Source: Papio anubis
Taxonomy: Eukaryota; Chordata; Mammalia; Primates; Cercopithecidae
Length of the DNA stretch: 64,000 nucleotides
Reading direction: 5' to 3'
Assembly (NCBI RefSeq): GCF_008728515.1
Contig: NC_044977.1
Coordinates: 5,417,501 to 5,481,500 of the forward strand
Shown: positions 45,660 through 59,040 of the stretch, in pieces
Position numbering within the stretch: position 1 is the first letter of the stretch
How the letters are laid out: every line of letters starts with the position of its first letter
Made by a program: the position numbers and the translations under genes
The notes under the pieces: generated by a model
Told to the model about the DNA's origin: nothing
Databases searched by the model: none
The model's input: only the letters and a program-made list of their open reading frames with translations

Positions 45660-46539
45660 AATTGTAGTGTGAAGTAACAATAATATTAAATAGAAAATAA
45701 AACAAACAGTATCTTCTTCATTTATTGCTATAGCAAAATGTTTACGGATTGGGTCGTGTAAACAACTGAGCTCCCATCTCACCAAAATGTTAGAAACTAC
45801 AAATGTACACACAATTACCCCCCTAATTCTGTCTCTCTGCTCCCCACCTTTCTCTGCTCTCAAGAGCGAAGTGATTTCACCAGTTGTAGAGGTAAGTTCT
45901 AACCAATTACTCTGTATCCTTACTTTATCACTCTCATCCATTTCTAACATCAAACTCCATAAAATGTTAGCATATTAATTCACGAGGTCATCCTGCCTAT
46001 AGAGAGGCCATCCTATCAACAAGGATATCCAAAAGACATATTCATTAAGAGTCTCTTTTTTAACCCACAGCAATATTGACGTTATCTTGTGCAGACATGT
46101 TTTATTTTTGTCACTTTTAATGATTATACTAACCTAAATTTTTTTAAAAAATAGTAAGTTTCAGTTTATCTCACTCATTGTATTTATCCCTACATTAAAA
46201 GCTGGTTTTCCCCAAAAGTCTACATATTAGGTTTTCTAAACGGTGAGATAACACAATGATATTATGGAAAAGTGGATTTAAATTTTCTAATTCATATAAG
46301 CTATATACCTACTTGCATATACTATTATAAAATTTGGTGAAAATGCTAGGAATGACGCGTAGAGTCTATTTTCTATAAAAATTTTTTAGAATACAATAGA
46401 AACAACTTGTCTTAATACATTGAATTCAAAGAATTTTTGCATGGAAATAACACAAACAGCATGATTGTCATTTATAAAAGGAAACAAAAGCTTAGAAATT
46501 GATGAATACATACATTACAAATTAAAATTTCACTGTGAC
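45660..46539. other. Unassigned stretch
   Basis: Overlapping frames at 45609-45953 (minus) and 45787-45978 (plus) show no domain. No confident repeat. Confidence 0.4.
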
Positions 46540-47090
46540 ATTATTTCTTACCCAACAGATTAGCAAAATATTTGAAAATGTACCAAAGTATACTTTGTTC
46601 TAGAACAAGGGGAAATAGAAAAATATATTGCAGGTGAGCATGCCTAAAAGTGATACAATGGAAACATTTAACAATATCTAGTAAAGTTACAGATGCATTT
46701 GGCTTTTGTCCCTGAAAATCTCATATCTAGGAATGTATCCCAAAGATACACTAGAAAAAAAATAAAAAGGTATAGGCACAAAGCTATACATTAAAGGATG
46801 GTTTTTGTATAAGTGAAAGAGTGGAAACAACCCAAATATCTATCAATATGGGACTTACTTAAGAAATAACGAACGGCAGGCTTCATAAAACAGAGAGCCC
46901 TCTGCTGCTGTAAGAATAACTGAGGAGGCTTCTATATGTTACTATGAAGTGAAATTCTCAGATTTTTCATTATTGGGGGAAAAAAGCAAGATAAATAATA
47001 AATGTATTTTGTCACCTTTTAAGAAAGGAAGGAATGTGAATATATATGCCTATATTTGACAAACAATGGAATGAAAAAATAAAATGTGTT
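46540..47090 (+). mobile_element. Ancient L1M fragment
   Basis: 'ATCTAGGAATGTATCCCAAA', 'GAAACAACCCAAATATCTAT', 'CTATATGTTACTATGAAGTG' and 'AAAAAAGCAAGATAAATAAT' follow the 3'UTR-proximal part of old L1M elements. Confidence 0.75.
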
Positions 47091-49899
47091 TTTTTGAATA
47101 CTTACCTACAGGCAGAGTGAAGGCATAGGATCAATGGTGCAGGGATAGGAGTCAGACATCTTTGAATACACCTGTTTTCATATATTTAAAAAAGCAACCC
47201 TCCCAAATAAAAAAGAAAAGAAAACAAATAAAACAAATTCTGTAACCTGTTTGTGACACAACTACCCAGAAAGTGGTTATTTCAAGAACCTGTAATACAT
47301 CATTTAGCAGTTTATCCCTGATGTGAGATATGCCAGAGGGGGAAAAAAAATAACTGCAAAAATTGTTTTTAAAAAATTCTTAAATTGATTTCACCAATCA
47401 AATTGTTGGTGAAAATTGGCATGGTCTTTTAGGACTTTTATGGAAGCAATTATGTGATATCTTCGTTCTATCATTGCTGGTATTGCTGTGAACTGGTATT
47501 TGCCGTGTGGCAGAAAGGAGATTTAAATTAGAGTTGATCAAATAAAAATTCAAGTGGTTTTAAACTGTAATTGGAAGAATCTGTTGAACTCATAGTATAT
47601 TTAAGCTTTTTTAAAAAGTAACCCTACCTCCACTCACTGAAAAGAGTTAAAATTAATGACCTAAAATTGCCTATAAGCTAAAAGGAACTAAGGCTCCTTG
47701 GAAAAATGGCCATTCCAGATATGGAGCTGATACATACAAGATGAGACTAGAAGTTTGTACCTCTTAGTAATATAGACATCAAATACCACCTTAGTCATGC
47801 CAAAGAGAGTGTCAGTAAATTCGAAGAGGCTTCCATTGGCCAAGGAAGGGACAAGATGGATAATTGCTGCAATGTAGGGAAAATATCAAATATATTTGAA
47901 ACAATGATTTTGCAATTATATTAAAACACACCAAAAAATCTTATTTGGTTGAACTATACTAGATAACAGACATGTTAGTTTAAAAAATGTTGAGTCAAAG
48001 AGAAAATTCAATCATTTATTCATCTTTTCTATGTGCATTTTGCCCAGTAGAAACCAAACAGAGGATGATGGGAATTTTGTATTTCTGGAAATATTACATG
48101 TTATAAATGAATAAATAATTCAAATAATCAAAGTAAATCGATTACTAATAGCTGTCAAATAACAGAAAGAAAGATAAAACTATGTGCCTATTACTTAAAG
48201 AACATATCACCACCGATGAAGGAGATTCAGCAAAAATATACCTGAGTCTGATCAAGCTTCTAAATTCAACCACCAATGAATAGGCTATACACTGACAAGA
48301 CAAATATGCTAAAAGATACTATGAAGACTCAGTAGGCTAAGTGTGGACTGTGGGAAACTCTAAAGGAAAGATTATAATATTTTTCCAACACACAAACATC
48401 AAAGAAAAACAAAGAAAGATGAAAGGAAAATGTCCGTCAAAAGAGAGGTCGGCAGCACATTTCAAAACAAATGCACTGTGAAAACTTTATTTGGATACCT
48501 AGTGAATTAAACTATTAAAAATATATTTATGATAAATTGTAAATTAGAATCCTGATTGCTATTTTGTATATTAAGAAATTTTGTCTTAGGTAGATGTGAT
48601 CATGGTAATGCTTTTTAATTTTTTCAGGAATTTTTAATAGAGATGCATATTGAAGTCCAGATTAAATGTTATTCCAAGGTTATTTAACTCTAACATTGTA
48701 TGGTCTTCGTAGGTGAGTGTGTTAGCTCAGGTTCCCCAGAAGGAGACCTCGAGTTAAGAATTCATGGGCACATTTTGTTACATGAGTATATGCACTGCTA
48801 CAAAGAGCAGAACAAGAGTAGGTGAAAAGAAGTAAGATTTTATGCAAAGTCCTACAGAAGGTAGCATTAGCAAAATCCTGCAATGGAAGTCAAGAGTATG
48901 CACAAATCTTTGAGACTTCCTGATTCGATGCAAAGGAGCTATGCTTCTATACCCTACCTCTGCCAATGACTGTTTGAGTGCTGCCCAGGGGCTAGTAAAT
49001 TGCCAAACACTTCTGTCTTGGAAATGAAGGTATGGAGGCACAGAAACAGGAAACTGAAGAATTGACTGAATGCTGCAATCACTTAACGTCGAACAAGATT
49101 AGTCAGGAGTTGATACTTTTGGAGACCGGGTGACAGATGGTGGAAACATGGATGTTCTCTCTGTATTGTTCTGTGTACTTTTGAAATTGCTTCATCTCAT
49201 CCCCTCCTTAAAAATCTTTAAATGATAAAAATATTTCAAAAACTAAAATAAAAGGCTGATTTCAAAGTAGTCCCCATCTAAGGTATAGCTTGAGATATCA
49301 AGTTGGAGGTTCACGTATCAAGGTGTTAGCGAAGTGCTAGAGAAAGCTGTGGCTGAGCTCCATGGAGGGAGTGTGAGACAGAGTTTCAAAAGCTCAGTGT
49401 CTCTTTGGCTCCAGGCCAGCACACTCCCACCTCCATCCAAAGAGGCGATCACCCCCCACGATAATCAGTCAAGAGCTGTCACTGGTAAACTCCTTTAGAT
49501 GGCAAAAGTCTTTACAGAGAAGACTGTTTCCACCAATTAGCTAGAACCAACTTGGACAAAAAAGAAAAGGTACATTTAGCCTGATGATTCAACTGCGGGA
49601 TAAACCAGAATCTAATAAGATGGTCAGCATTTACTCTCAACATTACTTGGATACAAAAGTACGCCCCTGGCTCTGCATTGGAAATGCATTCCATGCAATG
49701 CATTTTTAGGTACAAACAATAATATGCCTATAAAAAAGACTTCTGTTTACCTCATAAAAATTGCACTAAAATAATTTACCACTCTGAAGCCATTAATTTT
49801 AATGAGAACCCAGTCTCCAAGCAAATGAGACTATCTTGAGAGTAACTAAGTAAGATTTTCACAAAAACAAAACCTTTCTAACAAGCAGCAAGCTAGGAA
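47091..49899. other. Unassigned stretch with weak LTR-like trace
   Basis: 48718-48790 ('GTGTTAGCTCAGGTTCCCCA', 'GAATTCATGGGCAC') resembles the antisense end of an old LTR. An 87-codon minus-strand frame follows (48778-49041), with no recognised domain. Nothing else firm. Confidence 0.35.
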
Positions 49900-50400
49900 A
49901 ATGGGTTCTGGATTTTTGTTCTGACTCCACCTCTTTGTTTGTTCGTTTGTTTTTCAGACGGAGTCTGGCTCTGTGGCCCAGGCTGGAGTGAGCGGCGCCA
50001 TCTCGGCTCCCTGCAAGCTCCGCCCCCCGGGTTCCCGCCATTCTCCTGCCTCAACCTCCCGAGTAGCTGGGACCACAGGCGCCGCCACCACCCCCAGCTA
50101 ATTTTTGTATTTTTAGTAGAGACGGGGTTTCACCGTGTTAGCCAGAATGGACTCCATGTCTTGACCTCATGATCTGCCCTCCTCGACCTCCCAAAGTGCT
50201 GAGATTACAGGTGGGAGCCACCACACCCGGCCCGACTCCACCTCTGAACTGACTTTGGGAATATCATTTAACTTTTCTGAGCCTCTGTTTTCTCAGCTGT
50301 AAAACTAGGAAATAATATTTACATCAAAATATTACTGTGAAAAATAATTGAGTTAGTAAGAGTGCACATTATAAACTGTAAAGTATTATTCACCTATCTA
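49900..50400 (+). mobile_element. MIR SINE split by an Alu
   Basis: 49900-49934 and 50246-50400 together read as MIR: 'CTGACTTTGGGAATATCATT', 'TTAACTTTTCTGAGCCTCTG', 'TTTTCTCAGCTGTAAAACTA' and 'GTGAAAAATAATTGAG'. The Alu lies at 49935-50233. Confidence 0.8.
49935..50233 (-). mobile_element. AluY-type SINE with derived GAGCGGCGCC variant and 12-bp TSD
   Basis: Inverted Alu flanked by GACTCCACCTCT (49923-49934 and 50234-50245). Shares 'GGAGTGAGCGGCGCCATCTC' and 'GGGACCACAGGCGCCGCCAC' with the Alu at 9511-9810. The frames 49859-50041 (minus) and 49939-50172 (plus) are Alu-derived. Confidence 0.95.
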
Positions 50401-50670
50401 CATACCCTTATTCTGAATCCAATACTTCAACCAAGTTCAAAGGAATACTGTATAAATTAGAGAATTAGTCATCAAAGTTATTTTACTATTGTCCTTTCTC
50501 AATTTTAAACAATATGAATTATAAAACCTGAGAAATGGAACAGACACAGAGCTTTTACTTTATGTAAATTTCTCCTCTGCACTTGCCATCTGAAAACATA
50601 TTTCACCATTCAATTCATATATTTATTCAAAAGGTTCACCCTACTACACAAGGAATATGCAAAGGAAATG

Positions 50671-50853
50671 ATTTTTTTTTTTTTTTTAATTTACTATGAG
50701 GCTGAGCTGTTCCTTCTTCTTTTAAGTTCAGGGGCACATGTGCAGGTTACTACACAGCTAAACTTGTGTCATGGGGTTTGCTGTGAAGATTATTTCATCA
50801 CCCAGGTATTAAGCCTAGTGCTCTTCTTTCTTGAACTGTTCTTTGTTTGATTA
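50671..50853 (-). mobile_element. Very short 5'-truncated L1 (3'UTR only)
   Basis: A poly(T) (50671-50687) is followed by antisense L1 3'UTR ('CTTTTAAGTTCAGGGGCACA', 'ATTATTTCATCACCCAGGTA', 'TTAAGCCTAGTG'). Flanks GCAAAGGAAATG (50659-50670) and GCAAGGGAAATG (50854-50865) are a TSD with one change. Confidence 0.88.
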
Positions 50854-51034
50854 GCAAGGGAAATGTTAAATGTCTAACCTCTGTGAACACTTATGAGATG
50901 ATCATTTACTAATTCTTCACTTAATGCTTAGACACTGAATTTTTTTAAAATGTCCACTTGTTCATATTTCTGTCTTCCAACTTTGTCTCAACTCCCCACT
51001 AGCCAACATTTCCAGAATGGTCTCTGGGTATGTA

Positions 51035-51150
51035 CTAGTTTTCCGTGACTGCCTTAATAAATTGCCACAAACTTGGCGCCTTAAAACAACAGAAATTTAT
51101 TATCTTACAGTTCTGTAGGCCAGAAGTCCAAAATCATGGTGTCAATAGAT
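51035..51150 (-). mobile_element. MaLR-type LTR fragment
   Basis: 'CTAGTTTTCCGTGACTGCC', 'ATTGCCACAAACTTGGCGCC' and 'TTAAAACAACAGAAATTTAT' are the antisense end of an old MLT1-like LTR. Confidence 0.65.
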
Positions 51151-51159
51151 CTTTTGTCT

Positions 51160-51600
51160 TAGCCTGTTTTAGGCTTCCATAACAGAAGACCTGAGACTAG
51201 GTAATTTATAAATAGCAGAGATTTATTTCTGTCAGTTCTGGAAGCTGGGAAGTTTAAGGTTGAGGGTCTGGCATCTGGTGAGGGCCTTCTAGCTGTATCA
51301 TCTCATGGTGAAAGGCAGAAGGGCAAGAGAGAGAACCCACCCCTTAAAGTGATGCAAAGCAACATGGCATTAAAAGGGGGGCAGGGTCTTTATGCATTGC
51401 TGCCTCTCTTTCCTCTAGTTCTTGGTCAATGCTTTGGTTACCTCATGGCTGCTTACCCCACAATCATCTGCTGTGTGTTCTGTTTACTGTGAACGCCTAA
51501 GTTTACTTTGTGGGAGCTGATTCATAGGCTGAAAGAAGAGAGTCTGCAAATCATCTCATCCTAGAATCTAAAAAGTGGCAGGGAATAGAGGCCACATACT
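51160..51600 (-). mobile_element. MaLR/MST-like LTR, diverged
   Basis: 'CTGTTTTAGGCTTCCATAAC', 'GACCTGAGACTAGGTAATTT' and 'GTTCTGGAAGCTGGGAAGTT' are antisense MaLR LTR. The part after about 51420 is less certain. Confidence 0.6.
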
Positions 51601-52249
51601 TATATAATTCAGATCTCTCCAATTAGGACTTTAGCCCAAAGAGGAGAAAACAGAGACACTATTCTAGCTTCTAGAGAATAAGGACACTCTCTTCCTTTCC
51701 TTTCTCTGCTTCTCATTCACCATCCCCAGTGTTATGAAAATTGCCACCACACCATTTCTTTTTCCCATATCTTCTTTTCTTCCTCCAAAATGAAAAGCTG
51801 TAGAAACAAAAAATATAGTCTCTAAACATCAAGTGAGCTTTCTGAATTAAGTCAGCCAGACTAACCACTGATATATTAAAGAAGTTGATAAAGAAATTTA
51901 CAAATTCCTTTTTCAGTCTAAGTTCCCTGATTGAAAAGCCTCATACATCTCACTGCCAGATCCTTGTAGAAAACATAAAAAGTTAAAGATTTTCTAGGTG
52001 TCTCATTTTGATTATTTCAGCAACATTGCTAGTAATTTCCCATCCCACTCCAATTTACCCTAACCCCGTTCAGGTCCTGGGCATGAGAAATGCATATTTT
52101 GGCTAAATATGGTAAAAATCTTGTACTCTATATCTTAACCTTTTTGATAATAAAATAAGAGGCATGAAAATGAAAAAGGCAACCAGAAGATCACAATTAG
52201 TAAGAAAAAGCACAGAAATGAAGATGAAGTGGAACAAAAGGCCTCATCA
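51601..52249. other. Unassigned stretch
   Basis: Old-looking sequence, no gene, no confident repeat. Confidence 0.4.
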
Positions 52250-53110
52250 GGGATCTTTGTGAAGCCAGCAGCTTCCAAGCTTCTAGCAATTTCTCCTCAC
52301 CCGCCCTGTTTCCCTATTTCTGTCCTGTTTTCTTTTCCTCTTGTTTCCATGAGGGCTCCCCAGCTTGCTTTTCTTCATCAGTACTCCAGCAGTTGCTTCT
52401 AGAAGACCTTGCTGGGCTAGGGCAAACAGCCTTCTTGCCAGTTTCACCAGCTGCTCGGCACTGATGCTGGCATCTCCTATTTAGCGCCTGTGTTTTTTTT
52501 TTTTAATGCCCCCCACACCCGGACCCCGCTTCCATACTCAGCAAGCAGCTGATTTCCTTTAGCTCCAGTTTAACAGCATTAGCTCAAAGCCCCAGTGTGA
52601 CAGAAACTCTTTGCATATATGGAATGGAGAGAAATCTAAAAAACACACATAGAGGAAGGAGCCCCTTACATGCCTTCACCCATATAAAGGGGGGAAAAAG
52701 TTTTCCCAGCATAGGTGGGATGGAGGAGAAGTGAAAGACTTTCCTTAAACCAACTCTGTGTACATGCTTGAACAACTCGGCAGTGCATGTTCAGCTTTAA
52801 TCAGAAGATCTCTGCACAGCCTCAAGACCCAACCTCAGTTTCCAGCACGCAGCGCTCACTGTGCCTTATCCTGTAAAATCAGTGAATGCTCGGGTGCACA
52901 TATGCGCAGTAGCTGACTTTACAAAATGGGTAGAAATGGCACTCCAGGGCCAGAGCTTGCCCTTTGTTTAAGGATGGATCAGATTCATCCTGCAGTTTAT
53001 TGTTTTTAAGATTACAAAAGTGTGATATTAGTTCCCTTGCCTATAATTCATGTCTTTTGAGTCATCAGATGACATGATGACTCATGAGTTTCTTCCTTTA
53101 TAGGTCACAT
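52250..53110. promoter_or_regulatory. Candidate noncoding regulatory segment (repeat-poor, GC-richer)
   Basis: Compared with its surroundings this segment is richer in G/C, lacks recognisable transposons and carries several CpGs ('CCCGGACCCCGCTTCC', 'GCACGCAGCGCTCAC', 'ATATGCGCAGTAGC'). It ends with a paired AP-1 dyad at 53058-53084. This is the best enhancer-like candidate in the window, but it rests on composition and motifs only. Confidence 0.3.
53058..53084. promoter_or_regulatory. Inverted pair of consensus AP-1 sites
   Basis: TGAGTCA (53058-53064) and TGACTCA (53078-53084) lie in a 9-bp inverted repeat, GAGTCATCA / TGATGACTC, with starts exactly 20 bp apart, close to two helical turns. 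AP-1 (FOS/JUN) binds TGA(G/C)TCA. A chance pair is possible. Confidence 0.4.
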
Positions 53111-56100
53111 TTTAATCTTATATGAATTTCTTATGAAAAATGAGAAAAGCATCCACTCATCATACAAAAGGAACACGAGTGAGTTTGCACTGAAAGAAAA
53201 AGATGACAAAAAGGAAAAGAACCTAGCCAATGATGCGGCAAAATTCTATTCTTTGACAGTCTTATCCACTGGAATAGTCAGAGATGAGTAAATACACAGT
53301 TTTCCTCATATTAGCGAGGAGATCATCCTTGTCTTTAGACAAACTCAGAGTCTTAGTTTTCTTTTTTCACCAAGTTTATTTATTTTTTATTTTCCACTTG
53401 GTAAAATATAACTTCTGCTGGGGCTGGTTACTTAAATGTTCTATCTTGAGTTTAATTTTAATCACATGGCATTTTAAATCTGAAAATGCACCAAAAACTT
53501 TTATTCAAATCATTGAAAAATATCCCTTTCCTGCTATTGAAATTTAATTATTATAAGAACAGTACCACTATATTAAAATATAATCACCTTACTCCTTTTG
53601 GCTTCATGACAGTGTTCATAAAGTGCTTAATATTCATGTAACATGCTACCTCACCCTGTAATATCACTATATTTATGGAAAGAAAGTGTAATCCTCTTTA
53701 CTGGCTCAGGTTAATTCCAATAAAATATTAAATCCATTTTCTAATCTAAATGAGTTCATTAGGAGAGGCATGGTACTGAGAATACCAAACTCTCCACAGA
53801 GTTCAGCTTCATTACATTTCCGCAGTGTGCGTTTCCAGAGCTGTTGTACTACATTTATGAGGATTTATCTGTACTGTTCCAAAAACATTCATCCTAATTC
53901 TACTCCTTCTGTGCATGCTAATCATGAATATGTTAAGTGGAAATACTAAGCTTGTAGCCAATCTCATCCCCAGATGGGTTCAAGTTATGATTACAGAAGC
54001 AAATTTGCCATAAGCACTCTTAGAGCAGTGCCAGGGAGGAGGAAATGAAGGTCTGGAGCAGCACTCAGGAGAAAAAAAAAGACAGAAAAAAGAAAGACAG
54101 TTTGAGACAGAGTAGGAGTGTCATAGATGTTAGAGACAGAGAGAGAATAAAAAAAGGTGTTTCCAGATTGCTGTGTCTCAGAGAGACTTCCAGTAAATTA
54201 CAAACAGACCTGTTCTGAAGAAATTTGAAATAAATGCCAGAATCAAATCATTACCTTTAACTGTTTGGAGTCTCCACAAGTCTATAATCCAGAGTTGAAC
54301 TTTACATTATTCATCTTATTATATCTAGCAAATCCTCACACCATTAAGGCTTCCATTTGAATGGAATCATGAACCTTTTAACAAGGAAGACAAGACCAAC
54401 CTGGGATGTTCACGTCGTAAATAATTATACAATCCCCAACTGTCTGGCCATGGAGTGCCTTGACCTGTTTTATTTATTCACTTATTTATTTTTACATATA
54501 CCTAGCAGATTTGTTTTCTTTCCTCTGAAGGTAAGAGAAACAATAATAGGTTATTTGATTCATGTATTACAGAGGGTGAACCCATCAAAAATCCTTGTCA
54601 CTTCCTTTATGTTAGCATTGGCAGTGACTTCATAGTAAAACCATTTTAATCTACATTCCGCGTATTTAGTCAACAAAACAAAGATTTCTCAAATAGACAG
54701 GTGGTAGATATTAACCTTTTTTAGTAGAAAAATGAGATGAAAATAAACAAGAAGCAAGTTGTTTCTGACTGTTGGTTATTAAAGCTAGATACGGGTTCAT
54801 CTTCATAAAGTCTGCAATAAATGGTGAGCCTAAAGTGAAATCCAGCAGCCACTGGTTGTCACTGTTGTACCACAAAACAGCAATTGCAGGTATATTCTTT
54901 CAAAAGACTGCCTTTTGAGAACAGTTTGAAATGATGTATTTGACTATTTGGTTTATCATTAAAACTGAGCACACAAACCTGCAAGGCTCCACGGATTTCA
55001 GTCTAGTATTAGACATTTTGATGTGGGAGTTTGACAGAAAAGTAGTTCTATATGAATGATATTGAAATATGAAATAAAGATTTCATTGTATATTTAAATG
55101 AATACTCTGTTTTTAAATGGTCATGTGAGATACATACTACATCTGTTAATTAAAGAACACATTCGTTCTGATGTCTAAACTAAATATTATTATGTTAATG
55201 CCTAGTGTGTATAATTGATCACTTCAAGGCTTAGATACATTATTCAAATAAAGTGTTTTCTAATGATTGAGCTTATATCATTTTTAAGCAGTAGATGAGT
55301 AGACAGCCTTGACATAATCTTCCCTTTTCCCAAATCTGATTAAAACTGGCAAGACAAGAAATCAATGGGATCCTGAATATAAAATCCCCAAATATTCTGC
55401 TGTGTTTGAAATTAATTAAGTACTGTGAGGCAGAAGCCTCAAATCAATAAACATCAATGATGGTAGTGTTAAAGATGGGAAGAGTTGGCAAGAAATCAGC
55501 CTGCTGTTTGTGGTTGTAAGATGATTATCTACTCTAAGAAATTAAAGGTTAAAATTAGAACGATTGTGCTTTGGCAAAATGCAGACACAGGTTTTGAAAG
55601 GCAAGAACAGTGACTGTGTTTCTGAAGACGATCTTCTACATTTGGAAAATGATACTTCTTAAGAAAACATGAAATAGTACTTCAATTGCACCTTCAATAA
55701 AATCAGATGCTTTCCAAGTTGAGTCAATAATCAATTTGAAAAATGGACACTGGTGTTTTCCAGGGATCACAGTGAGAGTGGCATCGGGTAGGTGGGGAAG
55801 CTGAAAGTATCAGTGGTGTTTTATGTATAATTTCTACACAACTAGCTCAACTATGGAGTCTGCCTTCACATGAGTTTTCCAGATTAAATACTATTGCTTT
55901 TCAAGGTCATTCTTTCTTGCATGATCTCTATCTTCTCTACTTCTTTCCCTTCTTTCTTTTTAACTTCTTGCTTCCTTGCTTTCTGTTTTTCTTAACCTCA
56001 GGCATAAGCTGTAATCCAAAAGCAATGAGGTAAATGCATAATCAGGAAAGAGAATATAATTAATGCTATACCTACATTATTAAGTAATAAACATTTGTCT

Positions 56101-57379
56101 CATTATTGACATTTTTCTGATTCAAAAGAGGTAAATATGTAAAGAAATCACTATAATCACACCTCTTGTGTGAGAATCTATTTTCATTCAGAGGTAAGCA
56201 TTTTAAATACACTGATTTTTTCCTTAATATGGCAAATGACAATAATTGTCTTCTCTTGAAAGAGGCAATCACAGTGGCAGAAACAATTTCACAAGAAAGA
56301 GATTTATGTCCAAACATTATACTATGCAAAGAAAGCTTATCAATAATGGTATCTATTCATATAAACTTCTCAATGTGTTCTTTAATCTAAATGTTTTTAA
56401 AATCAGAGGAAGAGTAGCCACATAATCAATACAGGTACTTGTGAAAAATGTCAGTTTCTAGCCTTTATATAAGACCTAGAGAATAAGAATCTAAATATGT
56501 ATTTTCAACAAACTTGAAATGATTAGGAGCATTAAACTTTGAGAGTCACTCTGTCTCATTAAAGAAGAGAAGAAATGAATATATGACATTACAAATGTTA
56601 TAATTACATCATTTTCATGGTCAATGAAGTCAAACGACAAGGGTTTTATGATTTAGATGAACAGCTCAGAATAGAAGGTAGCTTTATATTAATATTTATT
56701 TCCTAATATAATTATATATTTATAATGAGGTATTTCATAAACCACATGGAATATAAACACTAATTAAAGAAAGAGATCTTTTAAGAACATGTAGGATGAA
56801 AGGGGTTCCCACTAAATGTATGCATTCATTGCCCACAATAACAACACCCAACAAAGGTCTCCACATTTCTTCTGTCCTGTGTCAGCTTTTGAATCATTGC
56901 CCTGTTTACTAAGGTTTCAATAAGTTGTTAGTAAATTACTTCAGGAAAGTTTCTTTGTGTTCCAATTCTTTGCGTGTCTAAACTACTCAGCTCTATTCGT
57001 GTAGTAGGTATAGGGTAACCATTTGGTGAATTAGGAAGTTAATTAAGCACACACTGCATACTTCCCTAAGGCCATAGCTATATTCTCTAAACATTTAGGG
57101 TAAAGCACATTTTTGTAAATTAAATAACCTTCAATTTAGTACTTAAAGTAAAATCATTTAATATCCAACTACACTCTGGTGCCGCACGACCTCCATGTCC
57201 TCCGAAAGAGGTGCAATGAATGCATAAAGAGCCTCAACCAGAGGAGGAGGGACATAAAAGATTGGAAGGAAAGAAGGCATCGAGGTGTAGTGCAGACATG
57301 ACCAAGCTGAGATTTAAGGCTGTGACCCTTTCTAGTCTCCTCTCCATTTTAGAGTTAGAAGCCACCTTCAGGTTGTAGC
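53111..57379. other. AT-rich stretch, no gene recognised
   Basis: Frames of 85-92 codons (53284-53547 and 54357-54635 plus; 56072-56329 minus) show no domain, promoter context or splice-consistent partner. No well-preserved repeat. Confidence 0.4.
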
Positions 57380-57560
57380 AGGGACACACGCCAGCCAGCT
57401 AGAAGACTACAGTTCCCAGCTTGCCTGGCGGCTAGGTGTGGCCAAGTGACTGAGTTCTCTCCATTGGAATATGAGATTGCACATATATCATCTTCGTAAA
57501 AGGAAATTCCTTTCCCTTTTTATTTTTATTTTCTTCTCTAGGAAGTTAAAGTGCTAGCAC
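57380..57560. repeat. Ancient interspersed repeat remnant, family unknown
   Basis: 'CTACAGTTCCCAGCTTGCCT', 'AGGTGTGGCCAAGTGACTGA' and 'TCTCCATTGGAATATGAG' form a phrase seen in a widespread old mammalian repeat. I cannot name it. Confidence 0.45.
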
Positions 57561-59004
57561 AGTGGTGACCTGGCCTCAGTCTTGATGAAGTATAACACTC
57601 TAGAGGAAGCACAATAATGTAATAGAAGAAATCTTGGGACTTACCAGACGGATGAGAAGAAAGTACAGTTTTAGCTTGTCTGAGGTGCTACATTTTTAGC
57701 CCGTCCATCTTAGCCTATAACTGAATTAGACCACACACAAAAATATGTTGTAACTATGTTTAAATGCATGAATTCACTCTGTTTTTATGACTGGTCATTG
57801 TGCTGACCAGAAGGAATAAGGGGAAGTTTAATTGACGGAGTGAGTGAGAGAAACTGCAAAATAAGGAAGCACGAAAAGGCAGTCAAAATCCTGGAAGAGA
57901 ACTGAGAAGACTGTTTTTCCTACTGAACAAGAGAAACTGAGGGCAGGCAGCATGCTTTAGTCTAAAGATAAAGTGAAATGTTTAATATTTTAAAGTGAAA
58001 AGAAATTTAGTTCTTTTCTTCCCTGGGAATAAATGTCATATCCAGAAGATACCTGGAATAAATACAAATTATTTAATAATTACTTAATAAAATTAGATAG
58101 CAAGCAGTGTATGAATGAAATCAAAAGTAAAAAGACCCCAATTTAAAGTAATTTAAAGAATACTTGGCTCCCCGTTGTAACTCATTCAATACAATGTTTT
58201 AAGACACTTTTATTTCTTAAAAATAAGGGTCATATCTGACTCCTTCTAATATATGAAATAGTTGTATCTTAAACTTAGATTTTAAACTACATATAATAAT
58301 ACTGTGAGTTTCAATTCATGACTAAACGATTTAAGCTAGATGTTTTAGGTCTCAGATTTGTGTATGCCACTTTTTCCTTCTTGTGAACCAAAAATATCCA
58401 TGACTTTAAAGTTGAAATAAGCTACCACTGCTTAACATTTGTAAAAACTGTGATCTTTTGAGAAGTCAATACAGAGAATAAGCAAAACAGGGTGTTAACA
58501 GTGCAGAAAGGGCTTTTGTAAAGACAGAGAAAGCTAAAATAAAATTACAAGACTTCCTGTTTATCACCCTCACCAAGACGACATCTATGCAGCAAAGTCG
58601 ACCAGCTCAGCCATTGCCTGACTAGCCTCTGGTGGTTGCCAATCACTCAGCTACATAAGGATTCTATTAGAAGCTTTGTCAGACTCCCAGATTTTGAACC
58701 AAGTTATTTTCCTCAACTATGCAGGAAGAGGGCATGTGTCATCTTACTCCAACCCTGCCCTCTGGCCATTCGTCTTCTCTCTTTACCCTTAGCAAAATTT
58801 CCTGAGTGACTCTTATAGCCCAATAAATTATCTCTATGTAGTAAAAATGCCTGAGTCTTATGTTTTGAAAACCTGTCTGTATATAGTACAAATGTCAGCA
58901 TAATTTGGCAAGAAACTGTCTCTATGCTTTTTAGCCAAATAGATCAAATAGGACATAAAGGGAAAAGTGATGGCTTCTCCTTTCTCTTTTCGTCTATAAA
59001 ATGA
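57561..59004. other. Unassigned stretch
   Basis: No gene or clear repeat. A 62-codon minus-strand frame (58713-58901) is unremarkable. Confidence 0.4.
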
Positions 59005-59040
59005 GTGTGTGTGTGTATGTGTGTGTACATATATATGTAT
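59005..59040. repeat. (TG)n/(TA)n microsatellite
   Basis: GTGTGTGTGTATGTGTGTGT followed by ACATATATATG. Confidence 0.85.
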
